From Sphagnum magellanicum (Eukaryota > Streptophyta > Sphagnopsida > Sphagnales > Sphagnaceae): 64,000 bases of DNA. Location of the stretch: positions 11,587,666-11,651,665 of the forward strand of contig CM038919.1 of assembly GCA_021904315.1 (NCBI GenBank), given 5' to 3'. A program made the position numbers and the translations under genes. Within the stretch, counting starts at the first letter, position 1. The number at the start of each line of letters is the position of its first letter. A model generated the notes under the pieces. The model did not search any database. It was not told where the DNA came from and worked only from the letters and a program-made list of their open reading frames with translations. Of this stretch, positions 37,692-50,500 are shown piece after piece.

Positions 37692-40600
37692 TCATGTGGT
37701 TCCAATTAGAAGTACATTTTTATTTTTTATTTGTAAATATTGTGTAAAATATTTAATAAAAAATCTCTTACCACTCCCAGCTATTCTTTTTAATATATGC
37801 AACCATGTTGGTTGTCTAACTAAAAGTTCAAAAACTTGTAATTGTTCATTATTAAGTGTATGATCTTGTATTTCATCTTTGAAATCATGTTCAACATACT
37901 TGATACAATTCAATATATCTTTCATTCATGTTTTTTCACATGTAAACTTTGCATTTTCAATTTTTAATGTTGAGTGTAAATATGGATAATTCTCCCAAAA
38001 TAATTCAAAAAGTTGTGTTTGTTTTTCATTTTCAAACAACTTTTAATTTGCATATTGTAATAAATATGTTTTAAAAGTTTCATCATGTTGTAAAATTCCT
38101 TTTAATTGACATTCTCATACATATGAAAATTCAAAGTTATTTTTAGATAACAATTTTTTTTTATCATGAAATGGTATTGTTTGTAATAAAATGTTTTTTA
38201 AAAATCCTTCATTATTGTGTACCTTATTAAACCTTATTAAACCTATAAACCTTATTAATTTTTTGTTTTCATAAATAATGAAACAAAGATTATTCTTTCC
38301 AAATTGTTGACATGTAGAGTAAATTTTATGATCATATGTATATATTTTTTAAATTGTATAAATGTTAACTATTCAAATTGGATTGGTCTAGAAACATAAA
38401 CATCGATTGGATGAAACCCTAAAACTTTTGATTTAGGAATTAATTTTGTACAAAGTAATGGTGGTTTTAAATTGATGTATTTAATGGCTTAACTTTTATG
38501 TATAATTGGTATATTTAAACATATAAGTGTCCCTTCTGCAAGTGACATAGGTTTTGATATACTGAAAGAAGAAATTAATTGTAATTGTAATTTTGATTCA
38601 TTTTGTAAACCTAATCGTTCACCATTTTTATAATTTAAATTTAATGTTCCAGGTGGTTCACACTTCATAGCGTATTTTAATAAATAAAATGACCAATAGG
38701 AAGATGTAATATGTAAAACATTGAAATGAACACCCCATAATAGTAACAATGTTGGATGATATGAAACAACATTTTGATCTTCATATCTTGGTTTATAGTA
38801 TTCCCATTTATTTGTTTCCTTGTTAAAAAAAGAATTGGGTTCAACATGTGAAGCAAATGGAAATCCAAACCTAGAAGTTCCATTTCGATTTTTTCGAATG
38901 GATTGACTTTGACATTCATGTAATTGTTTTCGCAATACCATTTTGAACAATTTATTTTGTAAACTATCATTAGGAACAACAAACTTTGCAATTGTTTCAT
39001 CAATTGTAACAAGAATAACAACAACTATTTCATTTGTTATTTTCATTAAATCTTCTTCTTGAACCCATAATATAATGTGAACATGAATAAATCCATGATG
39101 TTGTAATTCATAATGAATAACATATTCTTTTACTTTACCCAAAATACCATTCTCATTTAAAATATATGTTTATACATAAACATGTTAACATGAGAATGAA
39201 ATGATATTGCACATTCTACAAGACAATATTTCCATGACATGTTTCAATGTATTTGTTTAACAATATATTCCATGTTGTTAAATTTATGCCACCTCAATGA
39301 TGTCATTTCATCTACAGTTAAAGTTTTTAAAAAATGAATCATGCAAAATTCTTCTACCATAATCAATAAATCTTGTAATTGTGATTTATGCAATCTAGGA
39401 GAACTTTGCATTGATGATGGAAGTTTGTATTTTATTACATGTTGAAGAATTTGTGTTTTATATTTTAAAAATATTTTTCTAAACAAATATTTGATGTTTA
39501 TTTAATCAATTGAAATGATTGTCAAAAGTCATACATAATTAACAAATATGGTTTATTCATTGTAAATGGTGAAAACAATGTACTCATGCAAAATTTTAAA
39601 TATTCATGTGTTGATAATTTACCATCATAAGCACCATGTCCATGTGGAAATAAAAATAGAAATAAACTAAGTTCCAAAATTATACTTGTGACATTATCTT
39701 GTAATCCATTGTATCGATTTATAAGTTTCATGAATTTTATTTTTTTTTGGTAATCTTTTTTCCAAATTTCCCATGATCAAAAAATCTTTATTCATGAAAG
39801 ATTGTGAATTAACACACATGTGAAATAAAAGTGACAGATTTTGCATTTCATTAGTAACATGCATATTTTCAAAACCATGATGTGAAACATTATTTTTATT
39901 GAGAATATCATCTACAATGTTTGATGATAAAACACACATACTCAAATAATCATTTGATTGTTAAAAAATAGTTGGATATTGTTTAAACCATGGATTAGTT
40001 TTCATATTTTGTAAATAAATAAGTTGAATGCTTTTTGAAACATCATTTTCACTTTTTTTAAAATCTGAAATCCCATTCCAACTTAATAATGGGCTATTTA
40101 ATAAACTAATATTCATAATTTCTCTTGTGTTAAAACCCCAATTTCTATTTGTATATGCAATCTAATGTTTAAAAAAGATAATGATTGTATATAAAGTGGA
40201 TGTTATGATAATAATGCTTTCATATAAATGGGTGATTAGAAAACAACATACTTTGCATGTGTTGGAGATTCACATTCAACATAACATTTCAAACATAAAT
40301 AAATTTCTTGTCCAGGTCTAGTAGTATACCTAGACAATAAACAATTTGCAACATCATATGGAGTACGTCTAGGATCTACATCATTTTTTTTGTTATATAA
40401 ATTTTTTATTTTTCTAAAATTCTTATGTTGATGATTTAATTTGACTATTCCACATATTGCACAACATTTCATTTTTTGAAATACATGTGTAGAATAATTA
40501 ATCCATTTATCATATAATTCATTGCGAGCATTTCAATAAAAATCATAAGGTTGATAACATTCCATTTGTTGTTGTCGCACGTGATCATATACATCTTTCT
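37692..40600 (-). pseudogene. Decayed Helitron: Helitron-like N domain, Rep (HUH-Y2) and start of PIF1-like helicase
   Basis: Open pieces separated by stops and frameshifts follow the order of a Helitron protein. A Cys-rich start (MKCCAICG, 40236-40472) is followed by a Helitron-like N domain (FPHGHGAYDG, MSTLFSPF, 39522-39731) and LTVDEMTSLRWHKF (39244-39486). The Rep domain is the longest piece (38489-39142, 217 codons). It has the HUH motif HVHIILWV, the two-tyrosine motif YLLKYAMK and the end PIIHKS. At 37692-37925 a helicase starts (LNNEQLQVF), with a degenerate Walker A (IAGSGKR in place of GxGKT/S) and VLLIGTT, then a stop. The rest of the helicase is absent. Stops are visible, for example near 38385, 39150 and 40528. 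It is an inactive copy of a rolling-circle transposon; the ends were not located. Confidence 0.85.
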
Positions 40601-42560
40601 TAAATCACTTCATCATAATTATGATTATTTACACATTTTGATTTCGTTCAAATTCATGAAAAACCCTATATCAAACATATCCACAAATACATATAATTAG
40701 AGTTCCATATTTGAAATCAAATACTTGAATATATAACATTTGTTAAAATGGAATGCTTAGAATTAATTGATTATTCAATAAACTTATGTTGAATTCATCA
40801 ATGTAATAAAATAATCAACAAATCTACATAAATTCAACTAATTTTCTTATAAATTTTTATTTTGTCTATATATATATATATATAAAACAAAAGTAGAGTT
40901 TAGAAAATAATCAATCACCTTTTCATAATACTTTATTTACATTACATATTTTGAAAATGACAAAAAAATCCTCATACTAAAAGAACATTATGTATGAAAA
41001 ATTCTTAACGAAAATACTATAATATCTTTTCAAAAGTACTTGAAATTTGAAACACATTAACCTTGTTATGTAGAATATTATTTGAAACTTCACATAATGT
41101 AACTTACAATAATGTGATATCCTACACACATCACAATTTCCACATAGACATATGATTAACATTAAAAAAAATTTAAAAAAACCAAATGGAAAATCAATCG
41201 GTTCAAAAGTACCCCACAAAATGGTGATATTGTAAATTAACAATTTTTGAACTCTAACTATAGGGGATAGACTAAACATCAACAAATAATTTGAAAATAA
41301 ATTTGTAGTATTTAACAAAATGAAAAAAAAATTGTGAAGGAAAATCTCAACATATGACCCCTCTTGTTTTTCCTTTGTAACAACTATAGAAGTCCTTATA
41401 GCCCTTCTTTTTCCATTTACAAAGTCCTTTTGTCTTTGGACTCCTTTTTCTACAACACTCCACTTTGGTGGTTCTTTACCACACAGTCCACCAAAGTGGA
41501 TTGTGTTCTTCCTTTACGAATCTACTCCCAAATTAAAAAAAGGGATTGTGATCATTATCACAAGGATTAGTGTTGAGATGCTGAAGTGTGACATAGTCAA
41601 ACAAGGAAGCTCACATGTTGTCCTTAAGCATTGATATTCAAGAAATTTGATTTGCACCTTTGGCAACTGCAACTTCATGTACATGATCCTTCCATGTTGA
41701 CCTTCATTAAAAAAATCTAGTCTAATTGCTTTCTCACCTCAAAATATTCATTTGATGTGAATATTTTAACACAATCCAAAGAACCATTTTATTTTCTCTA
41801 GTTATTATGTGTATTGATCTTGGTGTGGTTAGTCACATTGCAATGGTATTTTATGGGTCCCAATTTTTGGCAAAATCGTGTTGTTGTCTATAAGGTATGT
41901 CACCGATTTCTCAGTATATTGTGAATGATCCACAATTTCTCTGCAAATACTTAAAAGCCCAAGATGTGTTTTGTTATGGTCTCTATGCCGTGGGAATTTG
42001 CTTCAAATACATCTCAACTTTGAAGTGACTTCAAATCATTGTTGATTTACTTGTATAGTGCAAGATGTAAGACTGAGAGATTGTTACAAAAAATTCAGCC
42101 TACATGATATTGCAACACTTTCAAGATATGCAAGACATACCTTTTCTTTCTTCTTCTACTCCACCAATTGTTGTCACCTTGTTATTGTGCCATAGTGATG
42201 ACAATATAGACAAGTATGCACTTCTTTCTTCTCCTCTTAACTAAAAAACAATTCTTCACTCTCTTTGTCTAATTGGCTTCACAATAAATCTACTTACACA
42301 AACCGCCAAAAACTTGAAAACCCTTATTGCAAGAAAAAAACCTTTTGAAACAAACCACAAACCCACAACTCTTCAAACAGAATAAATTATCTTTAACAAA
42401 ATTTATCCTCCTTCAATCTTTTACAAAACAACTCTTCAAATATGACAAATTATTTTTAACAAAATAAGCTACACAAAAGCAATGCTATACTAGAAAATAA
42501 GCCCAAAAAACTTCTCTGCACACATATTCCCCAGACAAACCAGAAAAGTGTAAAGCTAAT
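40601..42560. other. AT-rich intergenic DNA, no gene seen
   Basis: Contains a short (TA)n run at about 40868-40884. Frames up to 113 codons (40977-41318, minus) are rich in Phe, Ile and Leu, as expected by chance in AT-rich DNA. No gene is supported. Confidence 0.5.
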
Positions 42561-43146
42561 TTGACATCTTGATTCATTTGTGCAATCGACAAAAAAATGA
42601 AAACCTAATTCAACATCTTAATATTTTTGACATCTCAAAAACAAGCGACATGGCTGCTTGTGCAGTCAGCATTCTTGGCCGCCCAAATAGGCTGTCTCCA
42701 CAACAAATATTCTTAAACAACCCATCCACAAAATGGCCTGCATTGGTCAAATCCTCATGAGCCTTGAACAAGAACGGAAAAGCTTGAAATGAAATGCATG
42801 CATGAAAGTCGAATTCACATCTGCACCAAAGGGGCAATCACTGCTGTAAAGAAACCAACCTGTTGTGGTAAGCTAGTAGTAAAGTAGAGAAAAGGTTTGT
42901 AGTAAACTAGACTTTGAACTCTTACCCACACATGCTTCTAAAGAGGAACCTACCTTTGCAACTTAGAAATCCACAAACAGGTCAACAGAGAGGTTATCAA
43001 CCTGTAAATTAGGGCCTGCACAGAATACAGCAGGCACAGCACCAGAGGGCACCTGAAGAGCTAGTGCACACATATCAGGTTAATGATTTTCTATACAACG
43101 CAAAACTATTCAGCAACATTACACCAATTGCATTTGTGCATCACAG

Positions 43147-43440
43147 GCCACTATTGCTACCCCTATCAATACCAGTCAGCACCGTTGCAAACATCTGCAT
43201 GTGCTTATAGATAGACTATTGTCAGCTGATGGTTACTTTGGTTCTAACAAGCAGTCCATGCACAACTTTCAACGATCAGACTCCATAGCTTCAGCAAGAG
43301 CTAGGGTAATATTGAGAAGTTTGCTAAATTCTGGGTATCATGACATGGAGCTGAGAAGGATTCTAAATACCCATCTGAAGCTATTGACAGGCAAATGCAA
43401 TGAGGATTTTTTCCAAGATAATTCTAGTGATATCACAAAG
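43147..43440 (+). CDS. Possible exon or gene fragment, unrecognised
   Basis: A 294-bp open block bounded by an acceptor-like TCACAG before 43147 and a donor-like AAG/GTATCC after 43440. It is in phase over 98 codons. The predicted piece is helical and basic in part (ARARVILRSLLNSG, MELRRILNTHLKLLTG) and does not look like AT-rich noise. I do not recognise it. No flanking exons on the plus strand could be found within 42.5-44 kb, so it may be a pseudogene fragment or chance. It lies downstream of, and opposite to, the coiled-coil gene. Confidence 0.2.
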
Positions 43441-44142
43441 GTATCCTGTCATTGTTATGCACATATCCTACCACTAGCTATTGTAGCAATCACTGAACAA
43501 CTTATAGTTTACATCCCTGATGAGATTGTGGTTGTCAGATGACAGGGCCATAAATTAGGTGTCCACATCCAAAAACTTGAGTAGGTAAGCAATAAAACCT
43601 CAAATCTGAAGCAAATTCTGCAGGTTTTGAGTGAAGTCTGGTTTCACAGATGCACAATGAGTTCTTTGAAGATGAAACCTTATCAACAGTGCATGTCTAG
43701 ATATACCATGAATTTTCCAGATACTGTCTACTGAATTTGATGGAGGAAAATATACAGACACTTGCATATGCAATAGAAGCTCTGAGAAACCTAAAACAAA
43801 GTTGTGATCTTACGTGCTCTTAGAAGACATAGCATGCTTGTCTAATTGAACAGTCAGAGCCCCATATACCATAAACACCAGCCTCACATATCAATCCCAA
43901 GGCTAGAGATCATGGTTTAAGTATCACTTAACGACACAAATAGCAACTGAATCTGAGGTTTAGAAGTTGATCATGAACAGACTCAATAGCCAATTCATTA
44001 TCTCGGTACAAAAATGAAGACTGGAACTCCACAACTGGATTTCAGGGTTAGCAAGAACTGCAAAAATAACAAGCTCAAACCTACATTTTAGTTCACTGGA
44101 GGGCAGATGATGATGTGAAGCCTATACACAGTATCTGTGAAA

Positions 44143-44988
44143 TCAAGGTGAAGGGGATACGACTTTGTCAGATGAGTTATTTGTTTGCTTTTGTACTCCT
44201 TGATTACACTGGGAATCATCAAGAGCTTCTTTTTTGAGAGACAAATCAGCATGAACCTGCTCATGTGCTTTCGTCCCTACTACAATCTGCTGACTATTCA
44301 TAGCTCCAGCCATCACTGTGCTTTCCTTTGTGCTCCAATCCTCCTGTAGCTGTGCTTCTGCTTCTCTGCCAATTCGGTCTACATGCTCCACTACAGCAGC
44401 TTCCTGATAATGAAAGAAACAAAGCATGTCTCATTTTGAGCACAGCTCAAAAACACATGAACACTTTCATGGCTTAAGAACAGATCAAAGTCACTGATGC
44501 TACTATTGACTGATTCATTCAGGGTATCAAGGTTATAGGTTTAGGATTAGTTCGTACCGCAGCAATCAGACTCTCTTTAAGCTGCTGCATCTCCTCCACC
44601 ACAGACTGGAGCTTCAGAAGGGCTTCATCCTCAAGTCTCTTCTCTCTTGCTGCCCTGGCCACACGAAGCTTCACAACCCATTTCCACAAATGTGGTCAAG
44701 ACAAAGAGAGAGACACAGTGAGAGGTACCATGACGAAAAGACAAATTAGGTTTCCACAATACTGTGAATCGATAGACCCAACGAGCTCTGTTTTATGTCC
44801 TGTCAACAGCGATCAAGAACAGCCTCCAAGACACTGTAAAAGAGGAAAAAAATAGGACCCAAGAATGTACTGTGTACCCGTGAAATCTGCTCTTGGATGG
44901 CCATGGTCTGGTGTCGGACAACCTCATCTGGAGCTCGTCCCCTCAATACTTGTATCACATCCCGCACCAAACGTCCAAATCTAATCAT
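44143..44988 (-). CDS. Uncharacterised 160-aa coiled-coil protein
   Basis: Three exons in order of translation: 44878-44988, 44558-44668 and 44143-44403, all GT-AG and phase 0, giving 160 aa. Exons 1 and 2 are both exactly 111 bp. The first exon (MIRFGRLVRDVIQVLRG, then DEVVRHQTMAIQEQISR) and the second (LRVARAAREKRLEDEALLKL, then VVEEMQQLKESL) are charged, with heptad-like spacing of hydrophobic residues, so a coiled coil is likely over about residues 25-95. The C-terminal half is polar and Gln/Ser/Lys-rich and is probably disordered. No signal peptide or membrane segment is seen. The start is the first ATG; an in-frame GTG three codons upstream is less likely. I cannot assign a family or a function; the even composition and clean splice sites argue for a real gene. 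Confidence 0.7.
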
Positions 44989-45372
44989 ATTGTCCACAAG
45001 AATCTACTAAATCTGTTGCTTGCTTGCAAACAAAGAAAGAAGACGATTCTTCCCTCTTGAATCCACTACTTCCTAGGGAAAATGCTGCCGACCCATTTCT
45101 GATCCCATTTTTCCTAAAACCCTGTGGGCACCAAGAACTGAAATGGGATCATAGTTTTGGACATATGCTTATTCCTGGATGCCTGATAACAAGCATGTGT
45201 CCAGAATCCATCACTCTGTGATTCCCTTTGTGCTTACCTTTACTTACAGAACCCTAAGAATGAAGTTGCAGCATGTGGAGCTCCATTGAAACGAACAAAC
45301 TTGAAGCCACCTACCCAATGATGAGGCTTGTTCTAACCTAATACAATAAGAAATTTAACCTAAAATCATAAC
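44989..45372. other. Upstream region of the coiled-coil gene
   Basis: Probable leader and promoter of the minus-strand coiled-coil gene. A 65-codon plus-strand frame (45024-45221) has no motif. An AAACCCTA-like telo-box is seen on the plus strand near 45117-45124 (AAAACCCTG, imperfect). Confidence 0.3.
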
Positions 45373-45535
45373 CACTAGTGTATAGCCTGTGACCTTGGCC
45401 CAAGTGTGAACTGGGTTACCCCACTAAATTTTTCTTTCCAAAACCATATTTTGTTATTTAATTAAATTTCCAATGATAAAAAAGTATGTACTCAAAATTC
45501 AATTTCTTGCACATCTCAGGTCTAAGATTTGAATT
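45373..45535 (+). repeat. Four-copy dispersed repeat, copy 3 (truncated)
   Basis: Begins ACTAGTGTATAGCCTGTGAC, then TTGGCCCAAGTGTGAA, and keeps the ACTCAAAATTCAATTTCTTGC block. It is closest to copy 2 and breaks off after about 160 bp. Confidence 0.6.
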
Positions 45536-45769
45536 GGACTTTTCTTTTTGCATTAATTTGCAATGAAAAATTTGTTTTGGTGGTGAAAAAAATTGGGTGA
45601 ATTTTGGCCAATTTTTACTTTTGAAAAGAGAATTTGTGACAATTTTTTTTAAAAAAAATAAATTTGGTGTCATTTTTGACAAATTGTTGCCCAAAAAAAT
45701 GTTGTCAATCCCTCTTAAGAGCATCTCCACTGACACCCCTTAATTGGTTTTTACCAATGTTTACCACAT

Positions 45770-45957
45770 CTAACATAAAATGTTAATTGAATCCCCATAT
45801 GCACACATAAAGATGAAAAATTGAAAATTATAAAATGAAAGACCATTTGAAATTGGTAAACAGCTAACATAAAATGTTAATTGAGTCCCCCATATGCACA
45901 TAAAGATGAAAAATTGAAAATTATAAAATGAAAGACCATTTGAAATCCATCATCTAG
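45770..45957 (+). repeat. 94-bp tandem duplication
   Basis: CTAACATAAAATGTTAATTG starts at 45770 and again at 45864. The two units are nearly identical through AAAGACCATTTGAAAT, so the duplication is young. Confidence 0.9.
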
Positions 45958-48214
45958 GCAAGTCATTATGTTCACCATTTAAAATTCATCATTTTCTTTT
46001 TGTGATGCTTTTGGAGATTAGGGTATGATATATCTTGTGCACATGATCCAATTTTACTTTCACACTATTTATAAGTTGTATTTTGTCCAAAATAATTGCA
46101 CAAAGAGAGTTTTTGGAAGCTTCATTTTCAAACTTGTCAAGAGCAAGGCATGATATTATCTAATAATTGCATAATAAAAAACAAGGAGTTGATTTGTCAA
46201 CCTTGGTTTCTATTGGATTTTGGCACTCCCTTTCTTTTATAAGGGGTGTTGAATGGAGAAAAGTTCACTTGTCATTCAATCGTTATTATTATTGGAAAAG
46301 ATATAATCTTTCTTATCAAATCAAACAAAAATTAATATTTAAATTAGGCCAATCAATATAGTTTTGGTTTTTCAAAGTGCTTCTCTAATTATTCAAGAAA
46401 TATCTTGAAACCTAAAATATATATATCATTTCAACAAATTGAAAAATGCCAATATGTGAGGGGGATTTGTATTTGTTGTCCAAGCTGATTAAATGGTGCA
46501 AGGGTATATGCCATTTTATAACTTATGGTGATATAATAGGGCTTAACTCTATAACATCATGCAAGATCAATTTGGTTTGCCTCCTCCCAATATTTTTAGA
46601 AGGGAATAATGGCTTCAAATATTTAACACACTTGTTGTAGTTGATGTGATGTGTCGTTGAGTAGGTTAGGTTATTTTTATGAGAGTTTTTTTGTCTTTGG
46701 CTATTCATTATAATAATTTTTGTGAGTTACCCAACATGATAAGTTTTGGGTAAAGCTATGTGTAACACTAATGTGAAAATCAATGAAATGTTTTGCTACC
46801 CAATGTTTTCAACATTTTCAAAAAAGAATGTTAAATCAAATGATGGATCATTCTTGATCATAATTTTAAATCATCCAAGACTTGTATTTGCCTGAACAAG
46901 GATGAAAATAATATATATTTTTCCCTAGACTTCTTTTGGATGGCCATCTTTGACCATCCATTATTTATTCATTCCAATTTGTTTTGGACAATTTTTTTTC
47001 GAAATGATTCATATGCATGCCTTTTATCCACCACCAAAATTGTATGGTAAATGAAACACAACATCTTAATGCAAGTCTTCAAAAACTAGGTTACCTAAAT
47101 ATGGTATGTATAGGTGGTATAAGTAACTTAAGGCGTACATAGACTAGGGTAGGCTACCTATATACCAAGTTAAGTTATTTAGTTATTAGTATATAATTAC
47201 TAGTATAAGTAATAACTATTATAATTAACATTTATTATATATTGACCTAATTATAAAGTTATCAAACTATACCTACATTAAATTATCTATGTATCTAGTT
47301 TAAAAGTAAACTCGATAAGGTATTAAATGGTTTAAATAACCTAAGTATAGGTAACCTATAAGATATGTATGTTAAGTATGGTATGGAGGTTGTCCAAGTA
47401 GCCTATAGGTAGCTTTGGACCTCAAGTGAATAGGAGATGCATATCATGTTCAACAATGCCATGAATACTATTGGTGAATTTCGTGTTCAAAAATTATCCT
47501 TCAATTGTTTCCAACCAAACCTTAAACCCTAGCCCTAGTGTGAATGAAGTTAATTGTTAATCAACAAATGTAACTTTAAAATTATCTACCAAAAATCTAT
47601 TGAGAGAAGTTATTACAATGTAACCAAAATAACTTTAAACGCCTATTATAAATTCCCAAAATGTCACAACTTGATCTTTTCACAAACTTTCAAGGGTCAA
47701 ATTGTGGGATCTCCATTCTTTCAATCAATTTAGTTTATGCTTCCGATAATATGATAACCACCATTGTTGAAACCTTTTGTCCTTTATTCATGCAACCATC
47801 CAAATCAAATAAAAAACTTCATAATTAGATTACAACTTGGTTAAAACCCTTTTCACAGTCCTAAATACGATTTTCAATTTTTTTCAAAAACACACTTTAT
47901 TGATTGTGGTTGCATTAACCATACCCATGTTATTTCTTGTTTGGTTTATTTTTAAGATAAAAAAATAGGTGTGAAAATTTTGGTAAAGATCAATGAAATG
48001 AAAAAAAAACTCCTTTAATAAAAATATAATTCAAAAAATATATACCATTCAATCATTGCAATGTTTCTTTTCTCATAAATCACTTCAACACACGCACATC
48101 TTAACTAAAAATTAACACTATGCCGAGGTTTCATCAATCTTAGGAAAATTCACAAACATGTTATATTTTCATTTAAAACATTGTTATACTTTTGCACTTA
48201 TACATATTTAGAAC
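45958..48214. other. AT-rich intergenic DNA with a cryptic low-complexity tract
   Basis: At about 47090-47410 the words TAGGTTA, TAAGTA, CTATA and their complements recur without fixed spacing, forming a cryptically simple tract. The rest shows no coding frame above 65 codons and no RNA gene. Confidence 0.45.
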
Positions 48215-48596
48215 ACCAAAAATTGTTAAACAATTGGATTTTAATCGATCATAGAGATTGTGTAGTGCAAAACAAAGATCAAACTAGCAAAATCAAGTAT
48301 TTATTTGTGTCTACAATAATATTTTACTCTAGTTCAACATCTAAACTATTCAAGCTTCAAGTCCCAAAAACTTTTGTATCATGTTCTCCTATTGTGCCAC
48401 CAAAAATTGTTAAACAATTGGATTTTAATCGATCATAGAGTTTGTGTAGTGCAAAACAAAGATCAAACTAGCAAAATCAAGTATTCCTTTATGTCTACAA
48501 TAATATTTTACTCTAGTTCAACATCTAAACTATCCAAGCTTCAAGTCCCAAAAACTTTTGTATCATGTTCTCCTATTGTGCCACCAAAAATTGTAG
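48215..48596 (+). repeat. 184-bp tandem duplication
   Basis: ACCAAAAATTGT starts at 48215, 48399 and 48583, spacing exactly 184 bp, giving two full units and a short third start. The units differ at only a few positions (for example AGAGATTG against AGAGTTTG). Each unit carries an inner palindrome, AATTGTTAAACAATT. Confidence 0.92.
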
Positions 48597-50500
48597 CCCT
48601 TTCATATTTTTAACCTTCTCCCACAAACTAAAATGATAAGTATCGTTCCCCAAATTTCAAACAAATATTCAACATGTTTTTTTCATGATTCCCCAACTTT
48701 AGTTAATCAAACCTTCTTTCTCCTTCCTTCTATAGCCATAGAGATGCTTCCCGCCCCCCTTCCCTCAAGCTTCCTCAACCAAAGCTTGCATGATGAAATA
48801 GTTGCCCATTGCCAAACATGAGTTTTGATTCACAAAGAACACATGTAGAAGGTCCCAAATGGTAATAGACTAAATTGCACTATGTAGTAGAAAATAAAAG
48901 CTATATTGTATTGAAAAGGCACTTACCCTAACCCTAGCCAATAAATGGCAGCCTATTTTGATGTTACAATGAAAGTTTAAGGAGGTAAAGTCCTTTTTCA
49001 AAAACAATATGAAAAATTAAATAAAATAAAAGGCTATTATCAATTTTGAAAACAATCTTGAATTGAACCCAAAAGGTCTTCTCAAAAGGGTCATTTCAAA
49101 ACCCAAAACTCAACCTAGGATAATTGATTTGTGTTTGGATACATGGATTATTGTGATTGGGGACAAATTTAGATAGGATTTATTTTGTTAGAATGAGAAC
49201 ACTTATGGGGGGGCCCCTTTAGTTGATTTTTTTCTTGGTTATTAAAATTTCTTTGTCATCAAAATGTGTTTGTAATTTGCATGTTGTTTGCATTGGCCAC
49301 ATGCAAAACAAGTGCAACATTTAAATACTAGTCCATTAAGGCAACTCTTAAAAGCAATTAACAAAAAGCCTATGTGTGTGTATCTTGTACACTAATACAA
49401 TGGGTTAGAAAGGATGAATGCCATTAATTATACAAACAACTGACCCATTGGCTTCTTATTTTTTTGGCAAGGATATTGTGTTTAGATTCATTATAAAAAT
49501 TGTAGTAGCTTAAGGGATTTTGGCCCCCCTAGGTAATATGTCTATTTTTATTTGAGGATTTCTGAAAGATGATATTTTGGCTTGTGTTGAAACTTGAGAT
49601 TAGTTATTATAGAGTTTTAATATCTTGAAGGATTTTGGTTTCTTTCAGAAGGATTTTTTTGGCAAGATTATATTCTTGCTATGGTGAAATATTTGAGTAT
49701 CCATAAATTCTTCTTTTGCCTTAAGATACTTTTGCCTTACACTCACAGTTAACTTTTAATTATTTAATTTTAATTTTACCTCTCCCAGAAGGAGCCATTT
49801 GATTGGGCCCATCACCAATATTTTTGGATTATGAGGTACTATCCAGCCATTTAGGCCTAGATATGCTTTCCTGTCCCCAAATTAAGAGATGCTTTGTCAT
49901 GCTTCCCCTTGGGCCCCCAGTTTATAAGCTATATATACAAGGGAAGTTGAACCACAACCCAAACAATATGGGATGAAAAATGAGGTGCTATTGGGAATGT
50001 CTTAGGGAATATATTGGGAACTTGAGGAACATTTTGAGAACACCTTGAGAACTTGATGGCAATACAGTGAGAACCCATTGGGAACACACCAAAGAAAAAT
50101 AAAATTCCCCCCTAATTAGACTAAATAAAACTCTAAAACAGGGAAGTAAAATCTCATTAACCAAAAGTATAAAATTGAGCCCATTTGGCGTTGTAATTAA
50201 ACACCACTCTTTTAGAGCTAAAGTTATTAAAAGTACTCGTTACGAACGCGAACATAAATTGCTTCTGCGCACAAAAACCGACTTTCTTGCGAATTTGAAA
50301 ATTCCACTTATATTTACCATAGTAAGAGCTTTAAGAAAAAGAACTGCTCTAATGACCGTCGGATGAGCGCGATCGACGCTTCCATTTTCCTCACTAGGAC
50401 TTGAATATTTAGGCAAGAAATTTCTGCCCAGACGAATTTTTTGATCCTCCGAAGGATCGGAACCGTTCGATAGCGCAGTACAAGTCCCATTGACAAACCC
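48597..50500. other. Intergenic DNA upstream of the RBR ligase gene
   Basis: No gene recognised. At 49980-50090 a loose repetition of GGGAAC/GAGAAC words occurs (TTGGGAAC, TTGAGAAC). From 50.2 kb the composition becomes more balanced toward the RBR gene. Confidence 0.4.
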
